DNA of 35,696 bases from Fusobacteriota bacterium. GTDB lineage: Bacteria; Fusobacteriota; Fusobacteriia; JAPLKR01. The DNA lies in the NCBI GenBank assembly GCA_026387965.1, contig JAPLKR010000058.1, forward strand, positions 1 to 35,696, in the 5' to 3' direction. The notes under the pieces were generated by a model that was given only the letters and a program-made list of their open reading frames with translations, was not told the DNA's origin and searched no databases. Both the position numbers and the translations under genes were made by a program. Numbering within the stretch: the stretch's first letter is position 1; each line of letters starts with the position of its first letter. Of this stretch, positions 16,111 to 25,049 are shown in pieces.

Positions 16111-16855
16111 TTTGCCCCCACATATAGTTCATATTCACATTTCTAACCGAATGAAGTAAACTCTTCTTAATTATGGGGTTTTTACTCTCTAAATCCAGCA
16201 ACATCTCTTTAATTTCACGCCGTTTAGAATCATATTTTTGACTTCCAAATTCACAATTATCATCAATGACACGCAATTCATTTGTTGAAATAAAATTGAT
16301 GATAGACTCCTCAAACACGTAGACCATCGGACGAATCAGATCAAATTTATCCGTTGTTGATTTCACGCTTGGAAGCATTGTTTTAATACTTGCGCCATAA
16401 AACATATTGATAAGTACCGTCTCAATCACATCATCTCCATGGTGTCCTAAAGCGAGTTTGTTACAGTCGAACTCCTCTGCCTTTTTATAGAGAATCCCTC
16501 GTCTCATTTTTGAGCAGAGAGAGCAAGGGTTCTTCTCACCTCTTTTTTCAAACACAATATTCCAAATATCCGTATGAAACACATGAATTTTTTGTCCTAA
16601 TACGTTTTCGCCAAGCCACTCTATATAATCAGTATCCTCTTTTTTCATCGTTCCAGGATTAAGCATAATAGGAAAAATTTCAAAATCAAAACTTCTATCC
16701 TCTTTTTTGAGTTTTGAAAGCAAATGAACCAAAGTAAGGCTGTCTTTACCGCCTGATACACCAATAGCAATTCTATCCCCTTTTTCAATTAAGTTGAACT
16801 CTTTAATCGCTCTCACAAACGGTTGCCACATTCTTTTACTATCTGTTTTTAACAT
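16103..16855 (-). CDS. TtcA-like tRNA 2-thiocytidine biosynthesis protein (upstream paralog)
   Basis: A 250-residue PP-loop ATPase paralogous to the next gene. It has SGGKDS at residues 34-39, a CSLC pair in NPCSLCSKMRRG, LALGHHGDDVIET, and the third cluster cysteine in IDDNCEFG. All features of a 4Fe-4S-dependent tRNA thiolase are therefore present. I chose the ATG at 16853-16855 because AGAGGT lies just upstream; an earlier TTG would place that RBS inside the gene. An extended -10 promoter (TGATATAAT, 16918-16926) is a good candidate for the three-gene operon. The reaction would be sulfur transfer to a tRNA cytidine or related base. Confidence 0.88.
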   Translation of the reverse strand: MLKTDSKRMWQPFVRAIKEFNLIEKGDRIAIGVSGGKDSLTLVHLLSKLKKEDRSFDFEIFPIMLNPGTMKKEDTDYIEWLGENVLGQKIHVFHTDIWNIVFEKRGEKNPCSLCSKMRRGILYKKAEEFDCNKLALGHHGDDVIETVLINMFYGASIKTMLPSVKSTTDKFDLIRPMVYVFEESIINFISTNELRVIDDNCEFGSQKYDSKRREIKEMLLDLESKNPIIKKSLLHSVRNVNMNYMWGQSE

Positions 16856-17146
16856 CTCTACCTCTTTTCTTTTTTTATTACCATTCAAAGTGGTATAAAA
16901 ATATGTATAATACTTATATTATATCAAATTTGCTCTATTTTTTCATCATAAAATCATTTTTATTTATTTGTTTTTAAATCCGATTTATTATTATATTAAA
17001 ATAATTTTGAAATTGATTTTCAAAATTTTAATGAGAAGATACGGCAGAGTTTTCACACATTTCTACCCTTCTACCACCTGTTTTGTAGAACTCTATTCGA
17101 CACATGTCCAGTCTTAAAGAACTAAAATGATATTTAGTTCTTTTCT
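16856..17146. other. Intergenic region upstream of the ttcA-like operon
   Basis: This AT-rich gap holds the ttcA operon promoter and leader. It also holds a perfect 11-bp hairpin at 17116-17143 (arms 17116-17126 and 17133-17143) just beyond the sepF terminator. No ORF with an RBS or RNA gene is evident. Confidence 0.5.
16918..16926 (-). promoter_or_regulatory. Extended -10 promoter of the ttcA-like operon
   Basis: The minus strand reads TGATATAAT, a perfect TGn-TATAAT extended -10 box, about 60 bases before the chosen ATG. The -35 region is weak. Confidence 0.6.
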
Positions 17147-17190
17147 AAAAAAAATCCCCTTACCAATTAATAGGTAAGGGGATTTTTTAT
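17147..17190 (-). terminator. Intrinsic terminator of sepF
   Basis: The stem TCCCCTTACC/GGTAAGGGGA (17155-17164 and 17173-17182), with A/T-rich extensions, starts just after the sepF stop. On the minus strand it ends in a run of eight T. Confidence 0.92.
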
Positions 17191-17715
17191 TTAGCTTAAA
17201 TCAGATGAGTAGAAATCATCTTTTGTTGCACTTTCAATTTCATTAACTTGCTTGATATGTCCTGGCAAAAGTTGAAATACATCTCTTCCCACACGTGTAA
17301 ATTTTGAATCAAGTGCATAAGAAAGCCCACTTACAAAATCTAAAGTTCTTCTCGCTTCTTCCTTTGAAAGCTTAGAAATATTGATAGTAATCATCTTATT
17401 TCCAAGTTTAAACTCATCTGCTATACGTGTTACGTCCTCAAAATACTTAGGCTCTAAAATTGAATGTTCGATAGTTACCCCCTCAGCTGAATACGACTCT
17501 CTTCTTTTAATTTCTTTTCTCTCTTTAATTTCATTGAATCCCATAACTTTTTTTGAAGCCTCTTTAGGCTGTACTGATTTTACATTATCTTGCTCTAACT
17601 CTTCCCCAAGTTCAAAATCATCTATATACTCTTCTTCAACATCGACCTCTTCAGTTACTTCCGACGTAAGGCCCATAAAATTACCTAATTTATTAAACAT
17701 GCCCTTTTTTGCCAT
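17191..17715 (-). CDS. sepF: Cell division protein SepF
   Basis: A 174-residue SepF. The N-terminal 20 residues are the amphipathic membrane-binding helix region (KKGMFNKLGNFMGL). An acidic linker follows (about 21-50), then a basic stretch, and the folded SepF core covers about 78-165 with ITINISKLSKEEARRTLDFVSGLSYAL. SepF anchors FtsZ to the membrane and supports septum formation, in place of or together with FtsA. A GGGAGGG RBS precedes the ATG. It lies 67 bases downstream of hemW, probably cotranscribed, and ends at a strong terminator. SepF is typical of Firmicutes, Actinobacteria and Cyanobacteria and occurs in a few other phyla. Confidence 0.93.
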   Translation of the reverse strand: MAKKGMFNKLGNFMGLTSEVTEEVDVEEEYIDDFELGEELEQDNVKSVQPKEASKKVMGFNEIKERKEIKRRESYSAEGVTIEHSILEPKYFEDVTRIADEFKLGNKMITINISKLSKEEARRTLDFVSGLSYALDSKFTRVGRDVFQLLPGHIKQVNEIESATKDDFYSSDLS

Positions 17716-17782
17716 CTTTCCCTCCCATAATCTACTTTAACATAATTATACCTTGATTTTATTAATTTTTCAATCACTTTTT

Positions 17783-18868
17783 TTAGTCAAAAATAATTTC
17801 TCTAATTATTTGATTCGAAAGATACCAATATTTCTTAGAAATTCTATAGTTTTTACCGATTTTTTCTATTTTCCCTAGCTTTTCAAGTGCCTCTAGACGC
17901 TTTTGATAACGCTTTGGAACTTCCGCCCCTTCAATAATTAAGCGTAGACCAAGCATTATTTTATTCTGGGCTATAGTCTCATTACTTAAAATCTCTACAT
18001 CTTCTCTTGGATATGTTAACTTTTCGATCATTTCATAATATGGATACAATTTTTTTATATTCGAATAACGCTTATTTTCGATATACCCACTCGCACCAAG
18101 TCCTACCCCAAAGTACATTTCATTTCTCCAATATACCTGATTGTGATTAGACTCATACCCTTTTTGAGAAAAATTTGAAATTTCATAATGACCATAACCT
18201 AAGGTGGAAAAAAATTCATCAATTTTAAAATACCACGATGCTTCTAACTCATCATCGACCTCTTCAACCATATTTTTTTTTAGATCAAAATGAAACTTTG
18301 TCCCCTCTTCCCAAATTAAGCTATAATATGAAATATGTGTTGGGAGGATTTTTGCGATCTCCTGTAAATCATCCTCAATATCCTTTGTCGTTTGAGTAGG
18401 AATTGCATAAATTAAATCAAGATTGATGTTCGATATTCCCACTTCTCTTGTCCACTTCACTGCGTTTCGAATATCTTCTGCCGTATGAGCCCGTCCTAAA
18501 ATTTTCAAAAGTTTATCTTGAAAACTCTGAGCGCCGAAACTGATGCGATTAATCCCAAGCGTTTTAAGAAATGTGAGTTTTTCTTTAGATACTCCAGGAT
18601 TCGATTCAATGGTTATTTCAGCATTCTCGGAAAATTCGAATGAACTAAAAATTTTTTTTAGTGATTCCCTAGAAAGCAGTGTGGGAGTCCCTCCGCCAAT
18701 ATACACCGTTTCAAATCGGTTTTTTTTATAAAGTCCTATCTCTTTTACAAGCGCCTTAACATAGCGTTCTTCTTCATGCAGAGCTCCTTGAAAGGCTGTG
18801 AAATCGCAATAAGGACACTTTTTTTCACAAAAAGGGATATGAATATAAAGGGATTTTACTTGGCTCAT
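17783..18868 (-). CDS. hemW: Radical SAM heme chaperone HemW (coproporphyrinogen oxidase-like)
   Basis: A 361-residue radical SAM protein. The motif HIPFCEKKCPYCDF gives C14, C18 and C21 with the CxF ending typical of HemW and HemN. IGGGTPTLL is the SAM-binding GG motif, and QSFQDKLLKILGRAH is characteristic of the family. HemW binds heme and delivers it to respiratory enzymes, and it lacks the N-terminal extension of true oxygen-independent HemN. With no heme biosynthesis genes nearby, a chaperone role is more likely than coproporphyrinogen oxidation. GGAGAT precedes the ATG. The gap from the upstream phosphoglucomutase contains a terminator. Confidence 0.92.
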   Translation of the reverse strand: MSQVKSLYIHIPFCEKKCPYCDFTAFQGALHEEERYVKALVKEIGLYKKNRFETVYIGGGTPTLLSRESLKKIFSSFEFSENAEITIESNPGVSKEKLTFLKTLGINRISFGAQSFQDKLLKILGRAHTAEDIRNAVKWTREVGISNINLDLIYAIPTQTTKDIEDDLQEIAKILPTHISYYSLIWEEGTKFHFDLKKNMVEEVDDELEASWYFKIDEFFSTLGYGHYEISNFSQKGYESNHNQVYWRNEMYFGVGLGASGYIENKRYSNIKKLYPYYEMIEKLTYPREDVEILSNETIAQNKIMLGLRLIIEGAEVPKRYQKRLEALEKLGKIEKIGKNYRISKKYWYLSNQIIREIIFD

Positions 18869-18889
18869 TTTATCTCCTATCTTATAAAA

Positions 18890-18916
18890 AAGAAGGGGGA
18901 TTTTCCTCTCTTTTTT
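18890..18916 (-). terminator. Terminator after the phosphoglucomutase gene
   Basis: On the minus strand AAAAAAGAGAGG pairs, with one mismatch and one G:T pair, with CCCTTCTTTTTT, ending in a T6 run. It overlaps the pgm stop codon and lies in the 46-base gap before hemW. Confidence 0.65.
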
Positions 18917-20639
18917 ATTCTACCGACAGTGCTAAGCTTTCAAAAGCCTTTTTATACACTTCTACTTTCTCTACTGCTGCTTTTTCACTATTTGCTTTTA
19001 CTGCAATATAGATTTTAAGTTTCGGTTCGGTTCCAGAAGGCCTTGCTGTTACAACTGACCCCTCTTCTAATACATACTGGATCACATTTGAAGCAGGTAG
19101 ATTAATCACTTTCGAAATGTCCGTTTTAAGACATTTTTCAACATGTGTTTTAAAATCTCTTGCCACGTCTACTTTTATCCCTGCTATGTCTGTTGGCATA
19201 TTATCTCTAAAGTGGTTTACAATTCTTCCAATTCTTTCAATTCCGGCTTTTCCCTCCATTGAGATAGCCACAATTCCCTCTTGATAGAATCCAAAACGGG
19301 TATAGAGTTTCTCAAGCTCCTCTTCTACGCTACTTCCAATGCTATCAAAGTATGCAAACATCTCGGTCACAAGCATTGCTGCGCCAACAGCATCTTTGTC
19401 TCTTGCATGCGTGCCTTTTAAATATCCATAGCTCTCTTCAAACCCAAATAGATACGTATGAGAATCATTTGCTTCTTTAAAAAGCTTAATTTTCTCGCCG
19501 ATGTATTTAAATCCAGTCAGAGTTCTCATGGCTTCAACACCGTACTCTTTACATAAAGCATCTAACATTGGAGTAGAAACAATCGTTGATACCACCACAC
19601 CATTTTTTGGCACACTCATATTTGAAATAATGTAATAAGTGAGCAAAATTCCAATTTGATTTCCATTTGGGAAATACCATTTTCCATTTTTTCCTCTTAC
19701 AGCTGTCCCAACTCTATCGCAATCAGGATCAGTGGCAATAATATACTTTGCTCCTTTTTCTTCAGCGAGTTTCATTCCAAGTTTAAACACTCTTGGGTCT
19801 TCAGGGTTTGGGTAGTCAAGCGTCGGGAAATTGCCATCTGGGGTGGCTTGTTCTTTTACAAGGTAAAGGTTTTCAACACCAATGGTTTTTAAAGCTTCTG
19901 GAACCCCTTCAATACCACATCCACACAAAGGGGTAAAAACTATTTTAAAATTTTTAACTGTTTTTACAATTCCAGGTTTTACTTGTTGACGCAAAACTTC
20001 TGCCATAAATCTAGCATCTAAATCTTTAGAAATTACATGCATAAGTCCTTTTGCAAAAGCCTCTTCCTCACTCATAAGCTTTATTTGTGAAAGATCTTCA
20101 ATTTTATTCACTTCTTTGATAATCAATGTATCATGTGGATCTGCCACTTGAGCTCCATCTGTCCAATATACTTTATATCCATTATACTCTTTTGGATTAT
20201 GACTTGCTGTAACCATTACCCCTGCAAGACACCCTAACTCTCTTACCGCGTATGAAAGTGTCGGTGTAGGTCTTAAACTCTCAAAAATAAAAACTTTTAT
20301 TCCATTTGCTGCCATTACAAGGCCAGTGTTTACCGCATACTCTCTCGAGCCAATTCTTGAATCATGAGAAATCGCAATACTTGCTCCTTGTGGCATTGCT
20401 TTTAGCATATAATTTGCTAACCCTTGCGTTGCTAGTCGAATGGTGTATTTATTGATACGGTTCGTTCCTACTCCTCGAATCCCACGAAGTCCGCCTGTTC
20501 CAAATTCTAATGATTGGTAAAAACGTTCAGTAATTTCTGCATCATTTCCTTTAATATTTTCCAATTCTTTTTTATCGTTTTCTTCGATAAAATCTGAATT
20601 TAACCATTTTTCATACATTATCTGTACCGCTTTTTCCAT
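18915..20639 (-). CDS. Phospho-sugar mutase (phosphoglucomutase/phosphomannomutase)
   Basis: A 574-residue alpha-D-phosphohexomutase. The phosphoserine loop is TASHNPKEYNGYK (Ser146), the metal loop is DPDCDRVG, the sugar-binding loop is GFEESYGYL, and the phosphate-binding loop near the C-terminus is RPSGTEPKLKIY. Its length and sequence match the PgcA-type group that interconverts glucose-1-phosphate and glucose-6-phosphate. It therefore links the ROK kinase to GlgC and glycogen, although mannose phosphates cannot be excluded. An AAGGAGAG RBS precedes the ATG. It follows gltX by 20 bases and is the last gene of the tatD-prfB-gltX cluster. Confidence 0.95.
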   Translation of the reverse strand: MEKAVQIMYEKWLNSDFIEENDKKELENIKGNDAEITERFYQSLEFGTGGLRGIRGVGTNRINKYTIRLATQGLANYMLKAMPQGASIAISHDSRIGSREYAVNTGLVMAANGIKVFIFESLRPTPTLSYAVRELGCLAGVMVTASHNPKEYNGYKVYWTDGAQVADPHDTLIIKEVNKIEDLSQIKLMSEEEAFAKGLMHVISKDLDARFMAEVLRQQVKPGIVKTVKNFKIVFTPLCGCGIEGVPEALKTIGVENLYLVKEQATPDGNFPTLDYPNPEDPRVFKLGMKLAEEKGAKYIIATDPDCDRVGTAVRGKNGKWYFPNGNQIGILLTYYIISNMSVPKNGVVVSTIVSTPMLDALCKEYGVEAMRTLTGFKYIGEKIKLFKEANDSHTYLFGFEESYGYLKGTHARDKDAVGAAMLVTEMFAYFDSIGSSVEEELEKLYTRFGFYQEGIVAISMEGKAGIERIGRIVNHFRDNMPTDIAGIKVDVARDFKTHVEKCLKTDISKVINLPASNVIQYVLEEGSVVTARPSGTEPKLKIYIAVKANSEKAAVEKVEVYKKAFESLALSVE

Positions 20640-20659
20640 CCTACTCTCCTTATATGCTA

Positions 20660-22162
20660 TTAATTTTTTTGAAGACTTGACTGAATACGAGATATGGCTC
20701 TCGTTTTTCCAATAATATGAATAATAGATCCTAAATCAGGCCCCTTCGACTCACCAGTAAGCATGATTCTAACTGGCATAATTACTCTTCCAGGCTTTTC
20801 AGCAACTTCTTCCATGACTTCATGAAGAAGTTCTTTAATTCGCTCTTGGCTAGTGTTCTCATCTTCTTTTTGAAGCTTTGAAACAAAAAGTGATATGCCC
20901 AATTTAACATTAGCATCTGATAATGTCTCATACATCTTCTCGATACTTTTAATCTCTTTTGCATCCATTCCCACTTCTACTTTAGGAAGTTCAAAAGAGT
21001 CTTTGAAAAATACCGATGATTTTTCTGCTAAATCTTTCAAATTAATCGCACTCTCTTTAGAAATATCTAATATTTTATGAAAATTCCCTTCCTCTATGGA
21101 GTTGAGTTTTTCACTATAAAATCTAGCTTCAACAAAGAAAGGTAGGGCAAGATCTGCAAGCTCAGAAGTGGTTTTCTTCTCTCTCATATAGATATTATTA
21201 ATCCAATTAAGCTTTTGGATATCAAATACTGGTCCTCCTAGAGAAATTTTATCAAAACTAAAATTTTGTGCCATCTCTTCTAATGTAAATATCTCTTTGT
21301 TATCACCATAGCTATAGCCCATAAGGGCCAAGAAATTTAGCATCGCCTCTTTTAAGTACCCATTTTCAATATACCATAAAAGTGATGTATGATTCTTTCT
21401 TTTACTAATTTTTGTCTTATCATTGTTTCGAAGTAATGGCATATGACACCAAACAGGCTCTTGCCAGCCAAATGATCTATATAGCTGAATATGTTTTGGT
21501 GTCGAAGCAATCCACTCCTCAGCACGAATTACATGGCTAATTCCCATTAAATGGTCATCTACCACATTTGCAAGATGATATGTTGGAAACCCATCTGATT
21601 TTAAAAGCACTTGATCATCAATTTTATCACTATCAAATAGAATATCCCCACGTAGGGCATCTTTAACCACAATTTGACCCTCATATGGCATTTTAAGACG
21701 TATTACATAAGACTCTTCCGCTGCAAGTTTAGCTGCCACTTCCTCTTTTGAAAGTGAACGGCACTGTCTATCATATCCTGGAGCTTTTTTCATAGCAATT
21801 TGGCGCTCTCTGAGGTTATTCAGACGCTCTTCAGTGCAGAAACAATAATAGGCTGTGCCATTATCAATCAGCTCTTGCGCATATTTTTTGTAAATATCGA
21901 AACGTTCTGACTGTCTATAAGGTCCGCTTGGCCCCCCCACATCAGGACCTTCATCCCAATTTAAACCACACCAACGAAGTGTATCAAATATCTGCTTTTC
22001 TGAACTTGCTTGTGTACGTGTTCTATCTGTATCTTCAATTCGAAGTGTAAATGTTCCACCTTTTTTTTTAGCTAGTGCATAGTTGAACAGTGCAATATAG
22101 GCCGTACCTACATGAGGATCTCCTGTTGGAGATGGGGCTATTCTTACTTTTACTTGACTCAC
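20660..22162 (-). CDS. gltX: Glutamate--tRNA ligase
   Basis: A complete 500-residue class I synthetase. The HIGH-like motif is [13 protein letters not shown] at the N-terminus and the KMSKS-type motif is KISKRKN. The zinc-type region carries cysteines in YYCFCTEE, and the C-terminal anticodon-binding domain is present. A GTG start at 22160-22162 is supported by GGAGAT at a proper distance. It could be discriminating or non-discriminating (also charging tRNA-Gln); no GatCAB genes lie nearby to decide. It is cotranscribed with the upstream DUF2993-like gene (16-base gap). Confidence 0.97.
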   Translation of the reverse strand: MSQVKVRIAPSPTGDPHVGTAYIALFNYALAKKKGGTFTLRIEDTDRTRTQASSEKQIFDTLRWCGLNWDEGPDVGGPSGPYRQSERFDIYKKYAQELIDNGTAYYCFCTEERLNNLRERQIAMKKAPGYDRQCRSLSKEEVAAKLAAEESYVIRLKMPYEGQIVVKDALRGDILFDSDKIDDQVLLKSDGFPTYHLANVVDDHLMGISHVIRAEEWIASTPKHIQLYRSFGWQEPVWCHMPLLRNNDKTKISKRKNHTSLLWYIENGYLKEAMLNFLALMGYSYGDNKEIFTLEEMAQNFSFDKISLGGPVFDIQKLNWINNIYMREKKTTSELADLALPFFVEARFYSEKLNSIEEGNFHKILDISKESAINLKDLAEKSSVFFKDSFELPKVEVGMDAKEIKSIEKMYETLSDANVKLGISLFVSKLQKEDENTSQERIKELLHEVMEEVAEKPGRVIMPVRIMLTGESKGPDLGSIIHIIGKTRAISRIQSSLQKN

Positions 22163-22178
22163 TTTTATCTCCTATAAA

Positions 22179-22838
22179 TTAATTATTTGTTGTACTTAAG
22201 ATGATTTTATCTGACCCATAACTTATCGTATTAAAATAGGTTGGAATAGGGATATTGGAAAACTTAAAAAACGGATTGGTTCGTGTAAGTATAGCATTCA
22301 CTACTTTTTTTGAAACTCCTAATCCATTCATTTGGGCTTGCGTACAAGTATAGTACATCCCGCCATTTTGAATAAACATTTGCCCTGTTAAATTAAGATT
22401 TAATGAAATAAAACCTAACTTAACTGTAGCTACTACATTCACGAGATTATTCCCCACAAAACTCACATTTACGGATTTTATATCAGGATTTTTCGTCAAA
22501 AATGCTGCTTTTAAATCCGAAAGTAACATATACGCAGTAGACGTATCTGCACTTGGAGTCGCAGTAACTTGAGAAATATTTACATCTTGAATCACAATAT
22601 TGGTAACCGTTACTGTATCTCCACTAATACTTACGCTCCCAATCGAGCTAACTTGGCCTCCTGTAAGGAGATACTGCTTAATTTGAGACGCGGTCATAAG
22701 ACCGGACCCTCCGCTCACAGCGATTGCGCTTATGCCGTTAACTTTTCCAACCCATGAGGTTGTACTGTGTGGTGTGGCTGAGAAACTCATAAAGATAATT
22801 ATCAAAAAAGTCAAACAGACTAAAATTTTATTTCTCAT
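22179..22838 (-). CDS. Secreted DUF2993/LmeA-like protein
   Basis: A 219-residue protein with a clear Sec signal peptide (MRNKILVCLTFLIIIFMSFSA). The mature part is rich in beta strands with G-D-x-V-x-V patterns (SISGDTVTVTNIVIQDVNI). It ends with NPFFKFSNIPIPTYFNTISYGSDKIIL cut across shorter motifs, resembling the end of DUF2993/LmeA-type lipid-binding proteins. I infer a bag-like lipid-binding domain in the cell envelope; the assignment is tentative. The ATG at 22836-22838 has a GGAGGAG RBS and overlaps the prfB stop (ATGA), so it is translationally coupled to prfB. A start six codons earlier would bury the RBS. Confidence 0.7.
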   Translation of the reverse strand: MRNKILVCLTFLIIIFMSFSATPHSTTSWVGKVNGISAIAVSGGSGLMTASQIKQYLLTGGQVSSIGSVSISGDTVTVTNIVIQDVNISQVTATPSADTSTAYMLLSDLKAAFLTKNPDIKSVNVSFVGNNLVNVVATVKLGFISLNLNLTGQMFIQNGGMYYTCTQAQMNGLGVSKKVVNAILTRTNPFFKFSNIPIPTYFNTISYGSDKIILSTTNN

Positions 22839-23939
22839 GACTCCTCCTTTTTCCATTTTAAATAAGCAAAAATATATTTATCAATTTTTCCATCCATAAC
22901 AGAATCTACATTTCCTTCTTCATAGTTCGTTCGATGATCTTTCACCATCATATACGGTTGAAACACATAACTTCGAATTTGATTACCCCATGAAATTGAG
23001 GCATTTGAACCCTTTATTTTTAGAAGTTCTTCCTCACGTCTTTTAAGTTCAAGTTCTATAAGTTTTGAACGTAAAACCTTCATCGCTGTCTCGCGATTTT
23101 GAATCTGTGAACGCTCATTTTGGCATGTTACCACAATTTTTGTAGGCAGATGTGTAATTCGAACTGCCGAATCCGTTGTATTAACGTGCTGGCCACCTGC
23201 TCCTGTAGAGCGATAAACATCAATTCTGATATCTTTTGCCTGAATTTCAAGCTCTTCACTGTCCTCTATCTCTGGCATGATATCAATGGAAGCAAAGGAT
23301 GTATGTCGGCGCTTATTCGCATCAAAGGGCGATATTCTAACAAGCCTGTGCACCCCTTTTTCACCTTTTAAATTACCAAATACATACTCACCTTTTACAA
23401 GCAGTGTTGAAGATTTTATTCCCGCACCATCGCCAAGTTGTCTATCTAGTATTTCAACTTTATACCCATTTCTTTGACACCAACGCAGATACATTCTCTC
23501 TAACATCTCTGCCCAATCGCACGCCTCTTGCCCTCCGGCACCTGAATGCACCTGAACAATCGCATTGTTGAAATCATACTCACCACCCAGTAGCATTTTC
23601 AGCTCTAAAGTCTCTATCTTTGTAGCAATGATCTCAACATTTTTAATTAGCTCGACTTCAGAGTCGTTGTCCCCTGTTTCCACAAATTCAATAAGGACAT
23701 TAATTTCATCTAAAGAGGATTCTAAACTATAATACTCTTGAAGCAGTGCTTTTTTCATCGTTAACTCTTTAGTAATATGAGATGCTTCACGAGCAGAATC
23801 CCAAAAACCTTGCGAAAACGCTTGTTCTTCTAATTTTACTATGTCATTTTTCAATCCATCTAAGTCAAAGATAACCCCTAATATCACTTACTTTCGCACG
23901 GTATAGTGCCATCTCACGTTTTATCTCTAATATATCCAT
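22835..23939 (-). CDS. prfB: Peptide chain release factor 2, with programmed +1 frameshift
   Basis: RF2 reads UGA and UAA stop codons. The ATG at 23937-23939 opens a 24-codon frame ending in CTT TGA C (CTT 23868-23870, TGA 23865-23867). Reading resumes in the +1 frame at GAC (23864-23866), giving about 367 residues. An internal Shine-Dalgarno-like AGGGGT lies three bases before CTT, as in E. coli prfB. The codon-recognition motif SPF is in VRISPFDANKRR and the catalytic GGQ is in STGAGGQHVN. The frameshift autoregulates RF2: low RF2 slows UGA termination and favours the shift. A GAGG RBS precedes the ATG. It follows tatD by 16 bases and overlaps the next gene by four. Confidence 0.97.
23864..23880 (-). 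promoter_or_regulatory. prfB programmed +1 frameshift site
   Basis: The minus strand reads AGGGGTTATCTTTGAC: an internal SD, a three-base spacer, the slippery CTT, the in-frame TGA and a following C. It differs from the E. coli site at one base of the SD (GGGGGT versus GGGGTT context). Confidence 0.95.
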
Positions 23940-23955
23940 AAAATCCTCTTTCAGC

Positions 23956-24720
23956 TTAGTTTGCAATATTAAATATCTTTTTGGTATTCATAACCGTTTG
24001 ATTTATAACTTCTTCTACTGAAATAGCTTTGATTTCAGCAATCATCTTAGCTACATATATCACATATGCGGGTTCATTTCTTGTACCTCTAAATGGAACC
24101 GGTGTTAGATAAGGAGAGTCTGTTTCAATTAATATTCTCTCTAGAGGAATTACTTTTACAACTTCTCTCGTTGGCGCCGCGTTTTTAAATGTAATCGGGC
24201 CAGAAAAAGAAAAATAAAACCTATCGATCAAACGTTTCGCCGTTTCATAACTTCCCGAATAACTGTGAAGCACTCCACGCACTTTCGAAAATTTTCCCAA
24301 TATCTCTATAGTATCTTTTGTCGCATCACGCATATGAACTACCACTGGAACATCTAACTCTTCTGCTATTTTTAACTGCTTTTCAAAGGCGAAAATCTGC
24401 TCTTCGCGTGTTGAATAATTATAATAGTAGTCAAGTCCAATCTCCCCTAACGCAACCAACTTCTTTTCACACTTAAATGACGCTCTTAAAAATTCCTCAA
24501 ATTCTGCAGTATAATACTTTGCATTATGTGGATGTAGCCCTATTGTAGCATAGATAAAGTCATATTGATTTGCTAGTTTTAAAGCACGATTAGAAGAGTC
24601 GTAGTCACATCCTATGTTCACGATGCACTCTAAACTCTCCTGAATTCTCTCTATTACCTGAGGCAAATCACTCTCAAATTGTTTATCATCAATATGAGCA
24701 TGTGAATCAATTGGTTTCAT
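23956..24720 (-). CDS. tatD: TatD-family hydrolase (metal-dependent DNase)
   Basis: A 254-residue TIM-barrel metallo-hydrolase. The metal ligands are in IDSHAHID (HxH), ALGEIGLDYYY (Glu), VVHMRDA (His), VLHSYSGS (His) and ILIETDSPYLTP (Asp), so the full TatD set is present. TatD proteins are 3'-5' exonucleases active on single-stranded DNA and RNA. The ATG at 24718-24720 has GAGGT at 24725-24729. A start two codons upstream overlaps the RBS. A consensus-like promoter lies about 30 bases upstream. It is the first gene of the tatD-prfB-DUF2993-gltX-phosphomutase cluster. Confidence 0.95.
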   Translation of the reverse strand: MKPIDSHAHIDDKQFESDLPQVIERIQESLECIVNIGCDYDSSNRALKLANQYDFIYATIGLHPHNAKYYTAEFEEFLRASFKCEKKLVALGEIGLDYYYNYSTREEQIFAFEKQLKIAEELDVPVVVHMRDATKDTIEILGKFSKVRGVLHSYSGSYETAKRLIDRFYFSFSGPITFKNAAPTREVVKVIPLERILIETDSPYLTPVPFRGTRNEPAYVIYVAKMIAEIKAISVEEVINQTVMNTKKIFNIAN

Positions 24721-24749
24721 TAGCACCTCAAAAAATTTTCTTATCTATA

Positions 24750-24778
24750 ATTATACAACGATTACTCTGATTTTGCAA
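24750..24778 (-). promoter_or_regulatory. Promoter of the tatD operon
   Basis: The minus strand has TTGCAA (-35, 24773-24778), a 17-base spacer and a perfect TATAAT (-10, 24750-24755), about 30 bases before the tatD ATG. Confidence 0.75.
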
Positions 24779-24880
24779 ATAAAAAAACATGATTTTTTCA
24801 AGAATCCCTTGATATTCCTATTGTAGCACTAAAAAGGAATACACTTTCCCATCATCCATTCATTTTTTATAACTCTAAAA

Positions 24881-24914
24881 AAAATCCTAGTCGAAATGGT
24901 TCTACTAGGATTTT
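24881..24914 (-). terminator. Terminator downstream of the small ORF
   Basis: An 11-bp stem (AAAATCCTAGT/ACTAGGATTTT) with a 12-base loop is followed on the minus strand by a run of eight T, beginning 10 bases after the small-ORF stop. It indicates that a transcript crosses 24925-24987. Confidence 0.85.
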
Positions 24915-24924
24915 AATTATTATA

Positions 24925-24987
24925 TTAAATAAAGTACTCCAACGGGACACACGTGAGTGTATATCCATCACACTTCGAAGTTGCCAT
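24925..24987 (-). CDS. Possible 20-residue peptide (small ORF)
   Basis: The ATG at 24985-24987 has a strong GAGGGG RBS (24995-25000) with seven-base spacing, and the frame closes with TAA at 24925-24927. The peptide contains two cysteines in CDGYTLTC and an aromatic end (EYFI); there is no signal or membrane segment. A dedicated terminator follows 10 bases later and the symporter terminator precedes it, so it looks like a small transcription unit. A weak promoter candidate is TTGCCA, 17 bases, TATTCA, overlapping the upstream terminator. I do not recognise the peptide. The segment could instead be the edge of a mobile element, and other frames are also open across part of it. Confidence 0.35.
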   Translation of the reverse strand: MATSKCDGYTLTCVPLEYFI

Positions 24988-25023
24988 TATTTGACCCCTC
25001 AATCTTGAATATCACTTTAAAAA

Positions 25024-25049
25024 AAGCTTGGCAATTTAGCCAAGCTTTC
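25024..25049 (-). terminator. Terminator after the distal sugar symporter gene
   Basis: A perfect 10-bp stem (AAAGCTTGGC/GCCAAGCTTT) with a six-base loop ends in seven T on the minus strand, eight bases after the symporter stop codon. Confidence 0.92.

Noticed and set aside
24925-25000. tRNA gene in the small-ORF segment
   Set aside because: No T-loop GTTCRA motif or cloverleaf pairing could be found on either strand.
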